Origin: Rhodoferax sp.
GTDB taxonomy: Bacteria; Pseudomonadota; Gammaproteobacteria; Burkholderiales; Burkholderiaceae_C
Direction of reading: 5' to 3'
Length of the DNA stretch: 5,134 nt
Assembly: GCA_021731215.1 (NCBI GenBank)
Contig: JAKFXU010000500.1
Span: forward strand, 1-5,134
The position numbers and the translations under genes were made by a program. Shown piece after piece: positions 1 through 5,134 of this stretch (within the stretch, counting starts at the first letter, position 1; each line of letters starts with the position of its first letter). The notes beneath the pieces are model-generated. The model was not told where the DNA came from, did no database searches, and saw only the letters and a list, made by a program, of their open reading frames with translations.

Positions 1-452
1 GCCCGTTTACCTGCCTGAACTCGGCCCGCTACGGCATTGCCTGGGGTGCCTTGGGTGCGGCGGAAGATTGTTTTATGCGGGCGCGCCAGTATGTGCTGGA
101 CCGCAAGCAGTTTGGCAGACCCCTGGCTGCCAACCAGCTGGTGCAGAAAAAGCTGGCCGACATGCTGACCGACATTTCGCTCGGTCTGCAGGGTTGCCTG
201 CGCCTGGGGCGCATGAAAGATGAGGGGACGGCGGCCGTCGAGATCACCTCGATCTTGAAGCGCAACAGCTGCGGCAAGGCGCTGGACATTGCGCGCGTGG
301 CACGCGACATGCTGGGTGGCAATGGCATCAGTGATGAGTTTGGCATTGCCCGCCACATGGTCAACCTGGAGGTGGTCAATACCTATGAAGGCACACACGA
401 CGTGCATGCCTTGATTTTGGGTCGCGCCATCACCGGCATTGCCGCATTCTGA
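1..452 (+). CDS. gcdH: Glutaryl-CoA dehydrogenase, C-terminal part (5' end outside window)
   Basis: Open from the left edge in the frame whose codons begin at base 3, giving 149 residues before TGA at 450-452. The enzyme oxidatively decarboxylates glutaryl-CoA to crotonyl-CoA and CO2 using FAD, and reduces electron-transfer flavoprotein. The visible part is the C-terminal helical domain of an acyl-CoA dehydrogenase. It resembles glutaryl-CoA dehydrogenases closely, with [35 protein letters not shown] and [14 protein letters not shown] in order. The family signature (D-x2-GG-x-GI...R-x3-N) lies at 306-365. The catalytic base should be the Glu of NTYEGTHD (codon 387-389), equivalent to Glu370 of the mature human enzyme by recollection. 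The protein ends [14 protein letters not shown], a normal end for the family, so the 3' end is intact. The next gene, etfB, starts 20 nt downstream and encodes the electron acceptor, which supports an operon. The substrate-recognising N-terminal residues, including the key Arg, are not visible. A glutaryl-type assignment is strong; a related dicarboxylyl-CoA dehydrogenase is the alternative. Confidence 0.93.
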   Translation, partial: PFTCLNSARYGIAWGALGAAEDCFMRARQYVLDRKQFGRPLAANQLVQKKLADMLTDISLGLQGCLRLGRMKDEGTAAVEITSILKRNSCGKALDIARVARDMLGGNGISDEFGIARHMVNLEVVNTYEGTHDVHALILGRAITGIAAF

Positions 453-458
453 AATTCC

Positions 459-463
459 GGGAG
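459..463 (+). promoter_or_regulatory. Ribosome binding site of etfB (decides the start)
   Basis: GGGAG lies 9 nt upstream of ATG at 473. A TTG two codons earlier (467) is in the same frame but would be only 3 nt from this motif. The ATG also gives the usual EtfB beginning [17 protein letters not shown], so ATG 473 is chosen. Confidence 0.7.
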
Positions 464-472
464 CCTTTGAAC

Positions 473-1222
473 ATGAAAATTCTCGTCCCCGTCAAGCGCG
501 TGGTGGACTACAACGTCAAGGTCCGCGTCAAGTCGGACAACACCGGTGTAGATATCGCCAACGTCAAAATGAGCATGAACCCTTTTGACGAAATCGCCAT
601 TGAAGAAGCCGTGCGTTTGTGCGAAAAAGGCGTGGCAAGCGAAGTCATCGCGGTCTCCTGCGGCGTCACGCAATGCCAGGAAACCTTGCGCACCGCCATG
701 GCCATTGGCGCCGACCGCGCCATCCTGGTGCAAACCGATGTCGAACTGCAGCCGCTGGCCGTGGCCAAGCTGCTCAAGGCGCTGGTGGACAAGGAACAGC
801 CCGGCCTCATCATCCTGGGCAAGCAGGCCATAGACGACGACTGCAACCAGACCGGCCAGATGCTCGCCGCCCTGGCGGATCTGCCGCAAGCCACTTTTGC
901 CAGCAAGGTCGAAGTGCTGGATGGCAAGGCCAGCGTCACGCGCGAAGTCGACGGCGGATCGGAGACCCTCTCGCTGACCCTGCCGGCCGTCATCACGGCC
1001 GACCTGCGCCTGAACGAGCCGCGTTATGTCACGCTGCCCAACATCATGAAGGCCAAGAAAAAGCAGTTGGAGATCTTCAAGCCCGAAGACCTCGGCGTCG
1101 ACGTGACGCCGCGGCTCAAGACGCTGAGCGTCAGCGAGCCGCCCAAGCGCAGCGCCGGGATCATGGTGAGCGACGTGGCCACCCTGGTGGCCAAACTCAA
1201 AAACGAAGCCAAAGTCATCTAA
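473..1222 (+). CDS. etfB: Electron-transfer flavoprotein subunit beta
   Basis: A 249-residue protein, the normal EtfB length, ending at TAA 1220-1222. EtfB and EtfA form the soluble cytoplasmic heterodimer that takes electrons from acyl-CoA dehydrogenases and hands them to ETF:ubiquinone oxidoreductase. EtfB holds AMP and helps bind the FAD carried mainly by EtfA. Visible hallmarks are the N-terminal strand [10 protein letters not shown], the [19 protein letters not shown] segment, the nucleotide-binding loop [15 protein letters not shown] (about residues 115-129), and the EtfB family signature at residues 155-175 ([10 protein letters not shown]...LPAVIT). The C-terminus KLKNEAKVI is also typical. 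It follows gcdH by 20 nt and precedes etfA, the usual betaproteobacterial order. The spacer to etfA is unusually structured (see repeat at 1230-1301). It looks like the housekeeping type-I ETF and not a FixA or bifurcating type, judged from close match to the beta-oxidation family. Confidence 0.97.
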   Translation: MKILVPVKRVVDYNVKVRVKSDNTGVDIANVKMSMNPFDEIAIEEAVRLCEKGVASEVIAVSCGVTQCQETLRTAMAIGADRAILVQTDVELQPLAVAKLLKALVDKEQPGLIILGKQAIDDDCNQTGQMLAALADLPQATFASKVEVLDGKASVTREVDGGSETLSLTLPAVITADLRLNEPRYVTLPNIMKAKKKQLEIFKPEDLGVDVTPRLKTLSVSEPPKRSAGIMVSDVATLVAKLKNEAKVI

Positions 1223-1229
1223 CCCATGC

Positions 1230-1257
1230 TGTCATCCCGGACTTGATCCGGGATCCA
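1230..1257 (+). repeat. First palindromic unit (hairpin 1234-1254)
   Basis: ATCCCGGA (1234-1241) pairs perfectly with TCCGGGAT (1247-1254) around loop CTTGA (1242-1246). It is flanked by TGTC on the left and CCA on the right, which reappear inverted around the second unit. Confidence 0.85.
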
Positions 1258-1273
1258 TCGCGGTTCGCCAACG

Positions 1274-1301
1274 TGGATTGCGGGTCAAGCCCGCAATGAC
1301 A
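1274..1301 (-). repeat. Second palindromic unit, opposite orientation (hairpin 1277-1297)
   Basis: ATTGCGGG (1277-1284) pairs perfectly with CCCGCAAT (1290-1297) around loop TCAAG (1285-1289), which is the reverse complement of the first unit's loop. Its right end is 8 nt before the etfA ribosome binding site (AGGAG, 1310-1314), so folding could influence etfA translation or message stability; that effect is inference. Confidence 0.85.
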
Positions 1302-1321
1302 AGTATCCCAGGAGCCCCTTC

Positions 1322-2257
1322 ATGACATCCCTAGTTATTGCCGAACACGACAACGCGACCCTCAAGGGCGCCACCCTCAACACCGTGACCGCCGCGCTGC
1401 AATGCGGTGGCGAGGTGCACGTGCTGGTGGCTGGCCATAACGCCGCTGCCGCCGCCCGGGCCGCCACCACCATAGCGGGCGTGGCCAAAGTCATCCATGC
1501 CGATGACGAGCCCCTGGCGCACGGCCTGGCCGAGAACCTGGCTGCGCAGGTGGTGGCCTTGGCCGGCAACTACAGCCACCTGCTGTTTCCCGCCACCGCC
1601 GCCGGCAAAAACGTGGCCCCGCGCGTGGCCGCCAAACTCGATGTCGCTCAGATCTCGGACGTCACCAAAGTCGACAGCCCCGACACCTTCGAGCGCCCGA
1701 TCTATGCCGGCAACGCCATTGCCATCGTGCAAAGCAGCGACGCGATCAAGGTCATCACCGTGCGTTCTACGGGTTTTGAGGCTGCAGCCCAGGTGGAACA
1801 AGCGTCAGCAGCTATCGAAATAATAGCAACTGTGGGCCACGGCGGCAGCAGCCGCTTTGTCGGCAGCGAAATCGCCAAAAACGACCGCCCCGAACTCACC
1901 GCGGCCAAAGTCATAGTCTCGGGCGGCCGGGCCCTGGGCTCGCACGACAAATTCATGGCAGTCATGACGCCGCTGGCCGACAAGCTGAGGGCCGCCATGG
2001 GCGCCTCGCGCGCTGCGGTGGACGCCGGCTACGCACCCAACGACTGGCAGGTGGGCCAGACCGGCAAGATCGTGGCACCCCAGCTCTACATTGCCTGCGG
2101 CATCAGCGGCGCCATCCAGCATCTGGCTGGCATGAAGGACTCCAAGGTGATCGTTGCGATCAACAAAGACCCCGAAGCGCCGATCTTCTCGGTGGCCGAC
2201 TACGGCCTGGAGGCGGATCTGTTCGTCGCGGTGCCGGAACTGGTGGCGGCGCTGTAG
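1322..2257 (+). CDS. etfA: Electron-transfer flavoprotein subunit alpha
   Basis: A 311-residue protein from ATG 1322 (AGGAG at 1310-1314, 7 nt spacing) to TAG 2255-2257, the usual EtfA length. EtfA binds FAD and, with EtfB, carries electrons from acyl-CoA dehydrogenases such as the upstream GcdH to the quinone pool. The N-terminal domain (about 1-185) begins [11 protein letters not shown] and contains [20 protein letters not shown]. The C-terminal FAD domain contains [36 protein letters not shown] in two blocks, and the EtfA signature at residues 255-281 ([13 protein letters not shown]...VIVAIN). The end, [18 protein letters not shown], is canonical. One oddity is residues about 158-172 ([15 protein letters not shown]), coded by an AT-rich palindrome with two consecutive ATA codons (1820-1825). 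In related proteins, as I recall them, this linker before [15 protein letters not shown] is a couple of residues shorter. The reading frame stays open through it, so the protein is probably functional. Confidence 0.97.
   Translation: MTSLVIAEHDNATLKGATLNTVTAALQCGGEVHVLVAGHNAAAAARAATTIAGVAKVIHADDEPLAHGLAENLAAQVVALAGNYSHLLFPATAAGKNVAPRVAAKLDVAQISDVTKVDSPDTFERPIYAGNAIAIVQSSDAIKVITVRSTGFEAAAQVEQASAAIEIIATVGHGGSSRFVGSEIAKNDRPELTAAKVIVSGGRALGSHDKFMAVMTPLADKLRAAMGASRAAVDAGYAPNDWQVGQTGKIVAPQLYIACGISGAIQHLAGMKDSKVIVAINKDPEAPIFSVADYGLEADLFVAVPELVAAL
1801..1831 (+). repeat. AT-rich palindrome inside the etfA coding sequence
   Basis: GCTATCGAAATAATAGC (1811-1827) has GCTAT and ATAGC as inverted arms around a 7-nt AT-rich centre, with AGCGTCAGCA before it and AACT after it. 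The core is much richer in A+T than the surrounding coding sequence. It resembles, from memory, short dispersed palindromes with a GCTATCAAAATA-type core in Comamonadaceae genomes. It encodes AIEIIAT (residues 164-170) in frame in a variable EtfA linker. It could simply be ordinary coding sequence. Confidence 0.45.
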
Positions 2258-2461
2258 TTCGTTAAACCTGAGCACATGAAGGACAGCGTCCATGGCCTTT
2301 CTTCGTCAATGTCTTCAGGAGCTCCGACTCCGCCAGCGCGAGCCCAACCCATGCGGGCTGGACTACCCGACCCGTATCCGGGGGCGGGACACTTACACTT
2401 TCTGCGTCGTCCCGCCATTGACCGGCCGGGCTGAGGCATTAACCAAGCAGGCCAACCCACC
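2258..2461. other. Spacer between etfA and panD, no supported gene
   Basis: These 204 nt are longer than the other gaps in the window, so a separate promoter for panD and the downstream genes is possible, but I cannot identify a convincing -35/-10 pair. TTGACC at 2418-2423 lacks a well-spaced -10, and TACACT at 2394-2399 lacks a -35. Small GC-rich inverted repeats are present: AGCCC 2341-2345 with GGGCT 2355-2359, and CCCG 2371-2374 with CGGG 2379-2382. Neither has a following T-tract. A 52-codon frame (ATG 2276 to TGA 2432-2434) has no recognisable family and no good ribosome site. Confidence 0.5.
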
Positions 2462-2842
2462 ATGTTCCGAACCCTTCTCAAATCCAAGATCCACCGCGCC
2501 CGCGTGACCCACTGCGAGTTGCACTACGAGGGCTCGTGCGCGATCGATGAAGACCTGCTGGACGCCGCCAATCTGGTGGAAAACGAGCAGGTCCATATCT
2601 GGAACATCAACAACGGCGAGCGCTTCATCACCTATGCCATCAAGGGCCAGCGCGGCTCGGGCATGATTTCGGTCAACGGCTCGGCCGCCCGGCGCGCCGC
2701 TGTGGGCGACCTGATCATCATTGCCGCCTTTGCCCAGGTGCACAACGAGCAGCTGGCCGGGCATGAACCGCAACTGGTGTTTGTCGATGACAGGAACCGG
2801 CAGACCGAGTTGCGTCACCAGGTTCCAACCCAACGCCTGTAA
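2462..2842 (+). CDS. panD: Aspartate 1-decarboxylase (pyruvoyl-dependent proenzyme)
   Basis: A 126-residue protein from ATG 2462 to TAA 2840-2842, the same length as the classical bacterial enzyme. PanD decarboxylates L-aspartate to beta-alanine, which PanC joins to pantoate to make pantothenate, the precursor of coenzyme A; it acts in the cytoplasm as a tetramer. The proenzyme self-cleaves between Gly24 and Ser25, and Ser25 becomes the pyruvoyl cofactor; here YEGSC places G24-S25 exactly. Other functional residues known from the E. coli enzyme are present at the same numbers: Lys9, Arg54, Thr57, Tyr58 and Asn72 (in SVNGSAA). The first residues [17 protein letters not shown] fix the start. 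The ribosome site is weak (CAGG 2448-2451, 10 nt from ATG). Its stop is 2 nt before the next start codon, so it is likely cotranscribed with the beta-oxidation gene. Finding a coenzyme A precursor gene between etfA and a hydratase/dehydrogenase gene is the unusual part; the protein itself looks complete and ordinary. Confidence 0.97.
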   Translation: MFRTLLKSKIHRARVTHCELHYEGSCAIDEDLLDAANLVENEQVHIWNINNGERFITYAIKGQRGSGMISVNGSAARRAAVGDLIIIAAFAQVHNEQLAGHEPQLVFVDDRNRQTELRHQVPTQRL

Positions 2843-2844
2843 TC

Positions 2845-4902
2845 ATGACCACCAACCTGTATGAACGCCACGGCGCCACCGCCCTCATCACCCTGGACCA
2901 CTCGCCCGTCAACAGCCTGGGCCACGCTTTGCGCCAGCGCATCGTGGCGGCGCTGGACGCCGCCGACGCCGACGCCGCCGTGCGCGCCATTGTGCTGAGC
3001 GGCAAGAACAAGGCCTTTTGCGCCGGTGCCGACGTGAGCGAGTTTGGCACCGCGTTGCAACTGGCCGAGCCCATTCTGCGCACGCTGCTGGCGCGCGTGG
3101 AGGACTGCAGCAAACCAGTGGTCGCGGCCCTCAGTGGCGTGGCCCTGGGCGGTGGGCTGGAGCTGGCGCTGGCCTGCCATGGCCGCGTCGCGCTCGACAC
3201 GGCCCAACTGGGTTTGCCAGAAATCCTGCTGGGGCTGATTCCCGGCTCGGGCGGCACACAACGCCTGCCGCGCCTGACCGGCATGGAGACGGCGCTGGCG
3301 CTGATCCAAAGCGGCCAGCCGCAAACCGGCCATCAACTGGCGGCCTCGGGCCTGCTGGACCAAGTGGTGACCGAGGGTCTCGTTGAGGCCGCCTGCACGT
3401 TGGCGAATGAACTGGCCGGGCGCGGCGAGCCCCTGCCGCGCACCCGCGACCGCCAGCTTGATGCCAGCACCAGCCGAACCCTGCTGGCGGCCCAACGCGA
3501 GCAACTGACACCACGGCAACAACTGCAACCGGCCTATGCGGCCGTGCTGGACGCGCTGGAGGCGGCCAGCGGAGCGTTTGAGGAAGGCCTGCAGCGCGAG
3601 CGCGAGCTGTTTTTGCAACTGCAGGGCAGCACCCAGGCCAAGGCGCTGCGCTACCAGTTCTTTGCCGAACGCGAAGCCAGCAAGCTGCCCGCTGCGCTGC
3701 AGGCGGCGCCGCGCCCGCTGCAGACTGTGGCCGTGATTGGCGCCGGCACCATGGGCGCCGGCATAACAATTTGCGCGCTCGATGCCGGGCTGAACGTGAT
3801 CCTGCTGGAGCAGGACGCAGCCGCCCTGCAACGCGGCCGCCAGCGCGTCATTGACCATTACCAGAGCCGGGTGAGCGCCGGCAAGCTCAAGGCCATCAAG
3901 GCCGCCGCCTACGAAGCACGCCTCAGCCCCAGCACCGACTGGACGCAACTGGGCCGGGCCGACCTGGTGATCGAGGCCGTGTTTGAAGAGCTGGCCGTCA
4001 AGCAGGAGGTGTTCAGGAAGATCGACCTGCATGCCCGGGCCGGTGCCGTGCTGGCCACCAACACCTCGTACCTGGACGTGGACGCCATTGCCAACGCCAC
4101 CAGTCGTCCGCAGGACGTGCTGGGTCTGCATTTCTTCAGCCCGGCCAACGTCATGAAGCTGCTCGAAGTGGTGCGCGGCAGCCGGACCAGCCTGGATGTG
4201 CTGGCCACCGGCATGGCGCTGGGCAAAACACTGCGCAAGCTGCCGGTGCTGACCGGCAACGCCTTCGGCTTCATCGGCAACCGCATCTACAACGCCTACC
4301 GCAAGCAGTGCGAATTCATGCTGGAAGACGGCGCCTGGCCCGAAGAGGTGGACGCCGCGCTGCAAGCCTTGGGTTTTGCCATGGGCCCGTTTGCCGTGGC
4401 CGACCTCTCAGGCCTGGACATTGCCTGGCGCATGCGCAAAGCCCAGGCCGCCAGCCGCGACCCGCGTGAGCGTTATGTGGCCATCCTGGATCAGCTGTGT
4501 GAACAAGGGCGTCTGGGCCGCAAGAGCGGTGCCGGTTATTACAGCCATGAAGGCGGCAAACAGGTCAGGACTACCGACGCCGTGGTGCGCGCCATCATCG
4601 AGCAGGCGTCACAACAGCGCGGCATCACGCGCCGCACTTTGAGTGCCACTGAAATCCAGCGCCGCGCCCTGCTGGCCATGGTCAACGAGGCGGCGCTGCT
4701 GCTGCGTGAGGGTGTCGCCAGCCGCGCCAGCGACATCGACGTGGTGCTGGTGCAAGGTTATGGTTTCCCGCGCTGGGAAGGCGGCCCGGTGTTCTGGGCG
4801 CGCCAGCAAGACCGCGCCGCGCTGGAACAAGAGCTGCAAACCCTGGCCCGCGAAGCCGGCCACGGCTTTATGCTGGCAGACCTGTCGCTGCTGCTGGACT
4901 GA
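2845..4902 (+). CDS. Fused enoyl-CoA hydratase / 3-hydroxyacyl-CoA dehydrogenase
   Basis: A 685-residue protein from ATG 2845 to TGA 4900-4902. It hydrates 2-enoyl-CoA to 3-hydroxyacyl-CoA and oxidises that to 3-oxoacyl-CoA with NAD. The crotonase domain (about 1-190) has KAFCAGAD (56-63, oxyanion-hole region), GGGLELALAC with Glu106, and LPEILLGLIPGSGGTQRLPR with Glu126. The two acids have the 20-residue spacing of active hydratases. After a linker, the dehydrogenase has the NAD motif VAVIGAGTMGAG (from residue 295), NTSYLDVDAIA, GLHFFSPANVMKLLEV with His429 and Glu441 as the catalytic pair, and GFIGNR with Asn479. The C-terminal helical domain contains VLVQGYGFPRWEGGPVFW. Domain order and length fit the FadB/FadJ/peroxisomal multifunctional and PimF-like group; it is shorter than E. 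coli FadB (729), so I give no symbol. It starts 2 nt after panD with no clear ribosome site, suggesting translational coupling. Chain-length or dicarboxylyl preference cannot be read from sequence. Confidence 0.93.
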   Translation: MTTNLYERHGATALITLDHSPVNSLGHALRQRIVAALDAADADAAVRAIVLSGKNKAFCAGADVSEFGTALQLAEPILRTLLARVEDCSKPVVAALSGVALGGGLELALACHGRVALDTAQLGLPEILLGLIPGSGGTQRLPRLTGMETALALIQSGQPQTGHQLAASGLLDQVVTEGLVEAACTLANELAGRGEPLPRTRDRQLDASTSRTLLAAQREQLTPRQQLQPAYAAVLDALEAASGAFEEGLQRERELFLQLQGSTQAKALRYQFFAEREASKLPAALQAAPRPLQTVAVIGAGTMGAGITICALDAGLNVILLEQDAAALQRGRQRVIDHYQSRVSAGKLKAIKAAAYEARLSPSTDWTQLGRADLVIEAVFEELAVKQEVFRKIDLHARAGAVLATNTSYLDVDAIANATSRPQDVLGLHFFSPANVMKLLEVVRGSRTSLDVLATGMALGKTLRKLPVLTGNAFGFIGNRIYNAYRKQCEFMLEDGAWPEEVDAALQALGFAMGPFAVADLSGLDIAWRMRKAQAASRDPRERYVAILDQLCEQGRLGRKSGAGYYSHEGGKQVRTTDAVVRAIIEQASQQRGITRRTLSATEIQRRALLAMVNEAALLLREGVASRASDIDVVLVQGYGFPRWEGGPVFWARQQDRAALEQELQTLAREAGHGFMLADLSLLLD

Positions 4903-4944
4903 CATCTGTTTTTTGACTTCCTGAAATCCTGAAAGAGACCGAGC

Positions 4945-5134
4945 ATGAACCAAGCCTATATCTGCGACGCCATTCGCACCCCCTTCGGCCGCTACGCCGG
5001 CGCGCTCTCCAGCGTGCGCACCGATGACCTCGGTGCCATTCCGATCAAAGCCTTGATGGCGCGCAACCCGAATGTGGACTGGGCGGCGGTGACCGATGTG
5101 CTCTTTGGCTGCGCCAACCAGGCCGGTGAAGACA
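4945..5134 (+). CDS. pcaF: Thiolase, 3-oxoadipyl-CoA thiolase type, N-terminal part (3' end outside window)
   Basis: Starts at ATG 4945, 42 nt after the fused beta-oxidation gene, with a weak purine-rich ribosome site (AAGAGA, 4933-4938, 6 nt away). It is open for 63 codons to the window edge. The enzyme cleaves a 3-oxoacyl-CoA with CoA to acetyl-CoA and a shortened acyl-CoA; the PcaF/PaaJ type makes succinyl-CoA plus acetyl-CoA from 3-oxoadipyl-CoA. The visible start, YICDAIRTPFGRYAGALS, followed by RTDDLGAIPIKALMARNP and FGCANQAGED, matches the beginning of that subfamily as I know it, especially the GCANQAGED block. The nucleophilic Cys and the catalytic His and second Cys lie beyond the window. 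Thiolase membership is firm; the exact substrate is less so, and acetoacetyl-CoA or general 3-ketoacyl-CoA thiolase activity is possible. PaaJ is an alternative symbol. The context fits the last step after the upstream hydratase/dehydrogenase. Confidence 0.85.
   Translation, partial: MNQAYICDAIRTPFGRYAGALSSVRTDDLGAIPIKALMARNPNVDWAAVTDVLFGCANQAGED

Larger units (their letters stand above)
1230..1301 (+). repeat. Inverted pair of REP-like palindromes in the etfB-etfA spacer
   Basis: The 99-nt gap between etfB and etfA is mostly filled by two 28-nt units facing each other (1230-1257 and 1274-1301) around a 16-nt spacer. Each unit is itself a hairpin with an 8-bp stem and a 5-nt loop. Read in the same orientation, both units share TGTCAT at the start, loop CTTGA and ATCCA at the end, and match at 22 of 28 positions. 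All six differences are in the stem and form three compensated pairs. The whole block could also fold as one long imperfect hairpin with TGTCAT pairing to ATGACA. There is no T-tract after either stem, so an intrinsic terminator is unlikely. The architecture (TCAT, stem, CTTGA, stem, ATCCA) resembles dispersed intergenic palindromes I recall from many proteobacterial genomes; it would be transcribed within the etfBA message. No clear target-site duplication is seen. Confidence 0.85.

Noticed and set aside
1234..1254. Possible intrinsic terminator after etfB
   Set aside because: The stem is GC-rich but no T-run follows, and etfA must be expressed with etfB. A related hairpin in inverted orientation follows at once, which fits a repeat element better.
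619..1299. 226-codon plus-strand frame overlapping etfB and the repeat
   Set aside because: Composition is Arg/His/Gly-rich frame-shifted etfB sequence with no family resemblance, and it runs into the palindromic repeat. A shadow frame.
2292..2507. 71-codon frame overlapping the panD start
   Set aside because: No recognisable family or convincing start site, and its end overlaps the well-supported panD start in another frame.
2956..2979. GAC/GCC triplet run as a possible unstable microsatellite
   Set aside because: It encodes DAADADAA in a region where crotonase proteins are normally Ala/Asp-rich, the triplets are irregularly ordered, and GC-rich codon bias explains it.
2815..4365. Very long antisense open frame (516 codons) opposite the hydratase/dehydrogenase gene
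   Set aside because: It is rich in Gln, His, Gly, Ala and Leu with no domain, and mirrors the codon pattern of the sense gene. The sense strand has complete catalytic motifs. Such frames are common opposite GC-rich genes.
4875..4914. Possible terminator at the end of the hydratase/dehydrogenase gene (six Ts at 4909-4914)
   Set aside because: Only 4-bp imperfect stems can be drawn before the T-run, and the thiolase gene follows 42 nt downstream on the same strand.
1..5134. tRNA/rRNA genes, CRISPR arrays, insertion sequences, phage or defence genes
   Set aside because: No cloverleaf-like segment, regularly spaced repeats, transposase or phage protein motifs were seen; nearly the whole window is accounted for by metabolic genes.

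Overview
The window is one strand-consistent, GC-rich stretch (all genes on +) of a bacterial chromosome. Protein sequences and codon use point to a betaproteobacterium, most likely Burkholderiales/Comamonadaceae (Polaromonas- or Rhodoferax-like). This placement is by recognition, without a database search. It is a catabolic acyl-CoA gene cluster with one coenzyme biosynthesis gene inside it.

Layout, left to right: the 3' end of a glutaryl-CoA dehydrogenase gene (gcdH, to 452); electron-transfer flavoprotein beta subunit (etfB, 473-1222); a 99-nt spacer holding an inverted pair of related palindromes (1230-1301); electron-transfer flavoprotein alpha subunit (etfA, 1322-2257), which carries an AT-rich palindrome inside its reading frame (about 1801-1831); a 204-nt spacer without a convincing gene; aspartate 1-decarboxylase (panD, 2462-2842); a fused enoyl-CoA hydratase/3-hydroxyacyl-CoA dehydrogenase (2845-4902) that starts 2 nt after panD; and the 5' end of a thiolase of the 3-oxoadipyl-CoA thiolase type (pcaF/paaJ-like, from 4945, running off the window).

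Together the enzymes give a near-complete route. GcdH oxidises and decarboxylates glutaryl-CoA to crotonyl-CoA and passes electrons to EtfAB. The fused enzyme hydrates and oxidises the enoyl-CoA to a 3-oxoacyl-CoA, and the thiolase cleaves it. The thiolase type suggests that dicarboxylyl-CoAs (adipyl- or pimelyl-CoA derived) are also substrates. PanD makes beta-alanine for pantothenate and coenzyme A, so its presence here is a plausible but unproven functional link.

All five main gene families are well known. I see no new defence, mobile or RNA system. The most interesting structures are two palindromic repeats. The pair between etfB and etfA differs at six stem positions that all compensate in pairs, which suggests selection for the fold. 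The second appears to have been accommodated in frame within etfA.
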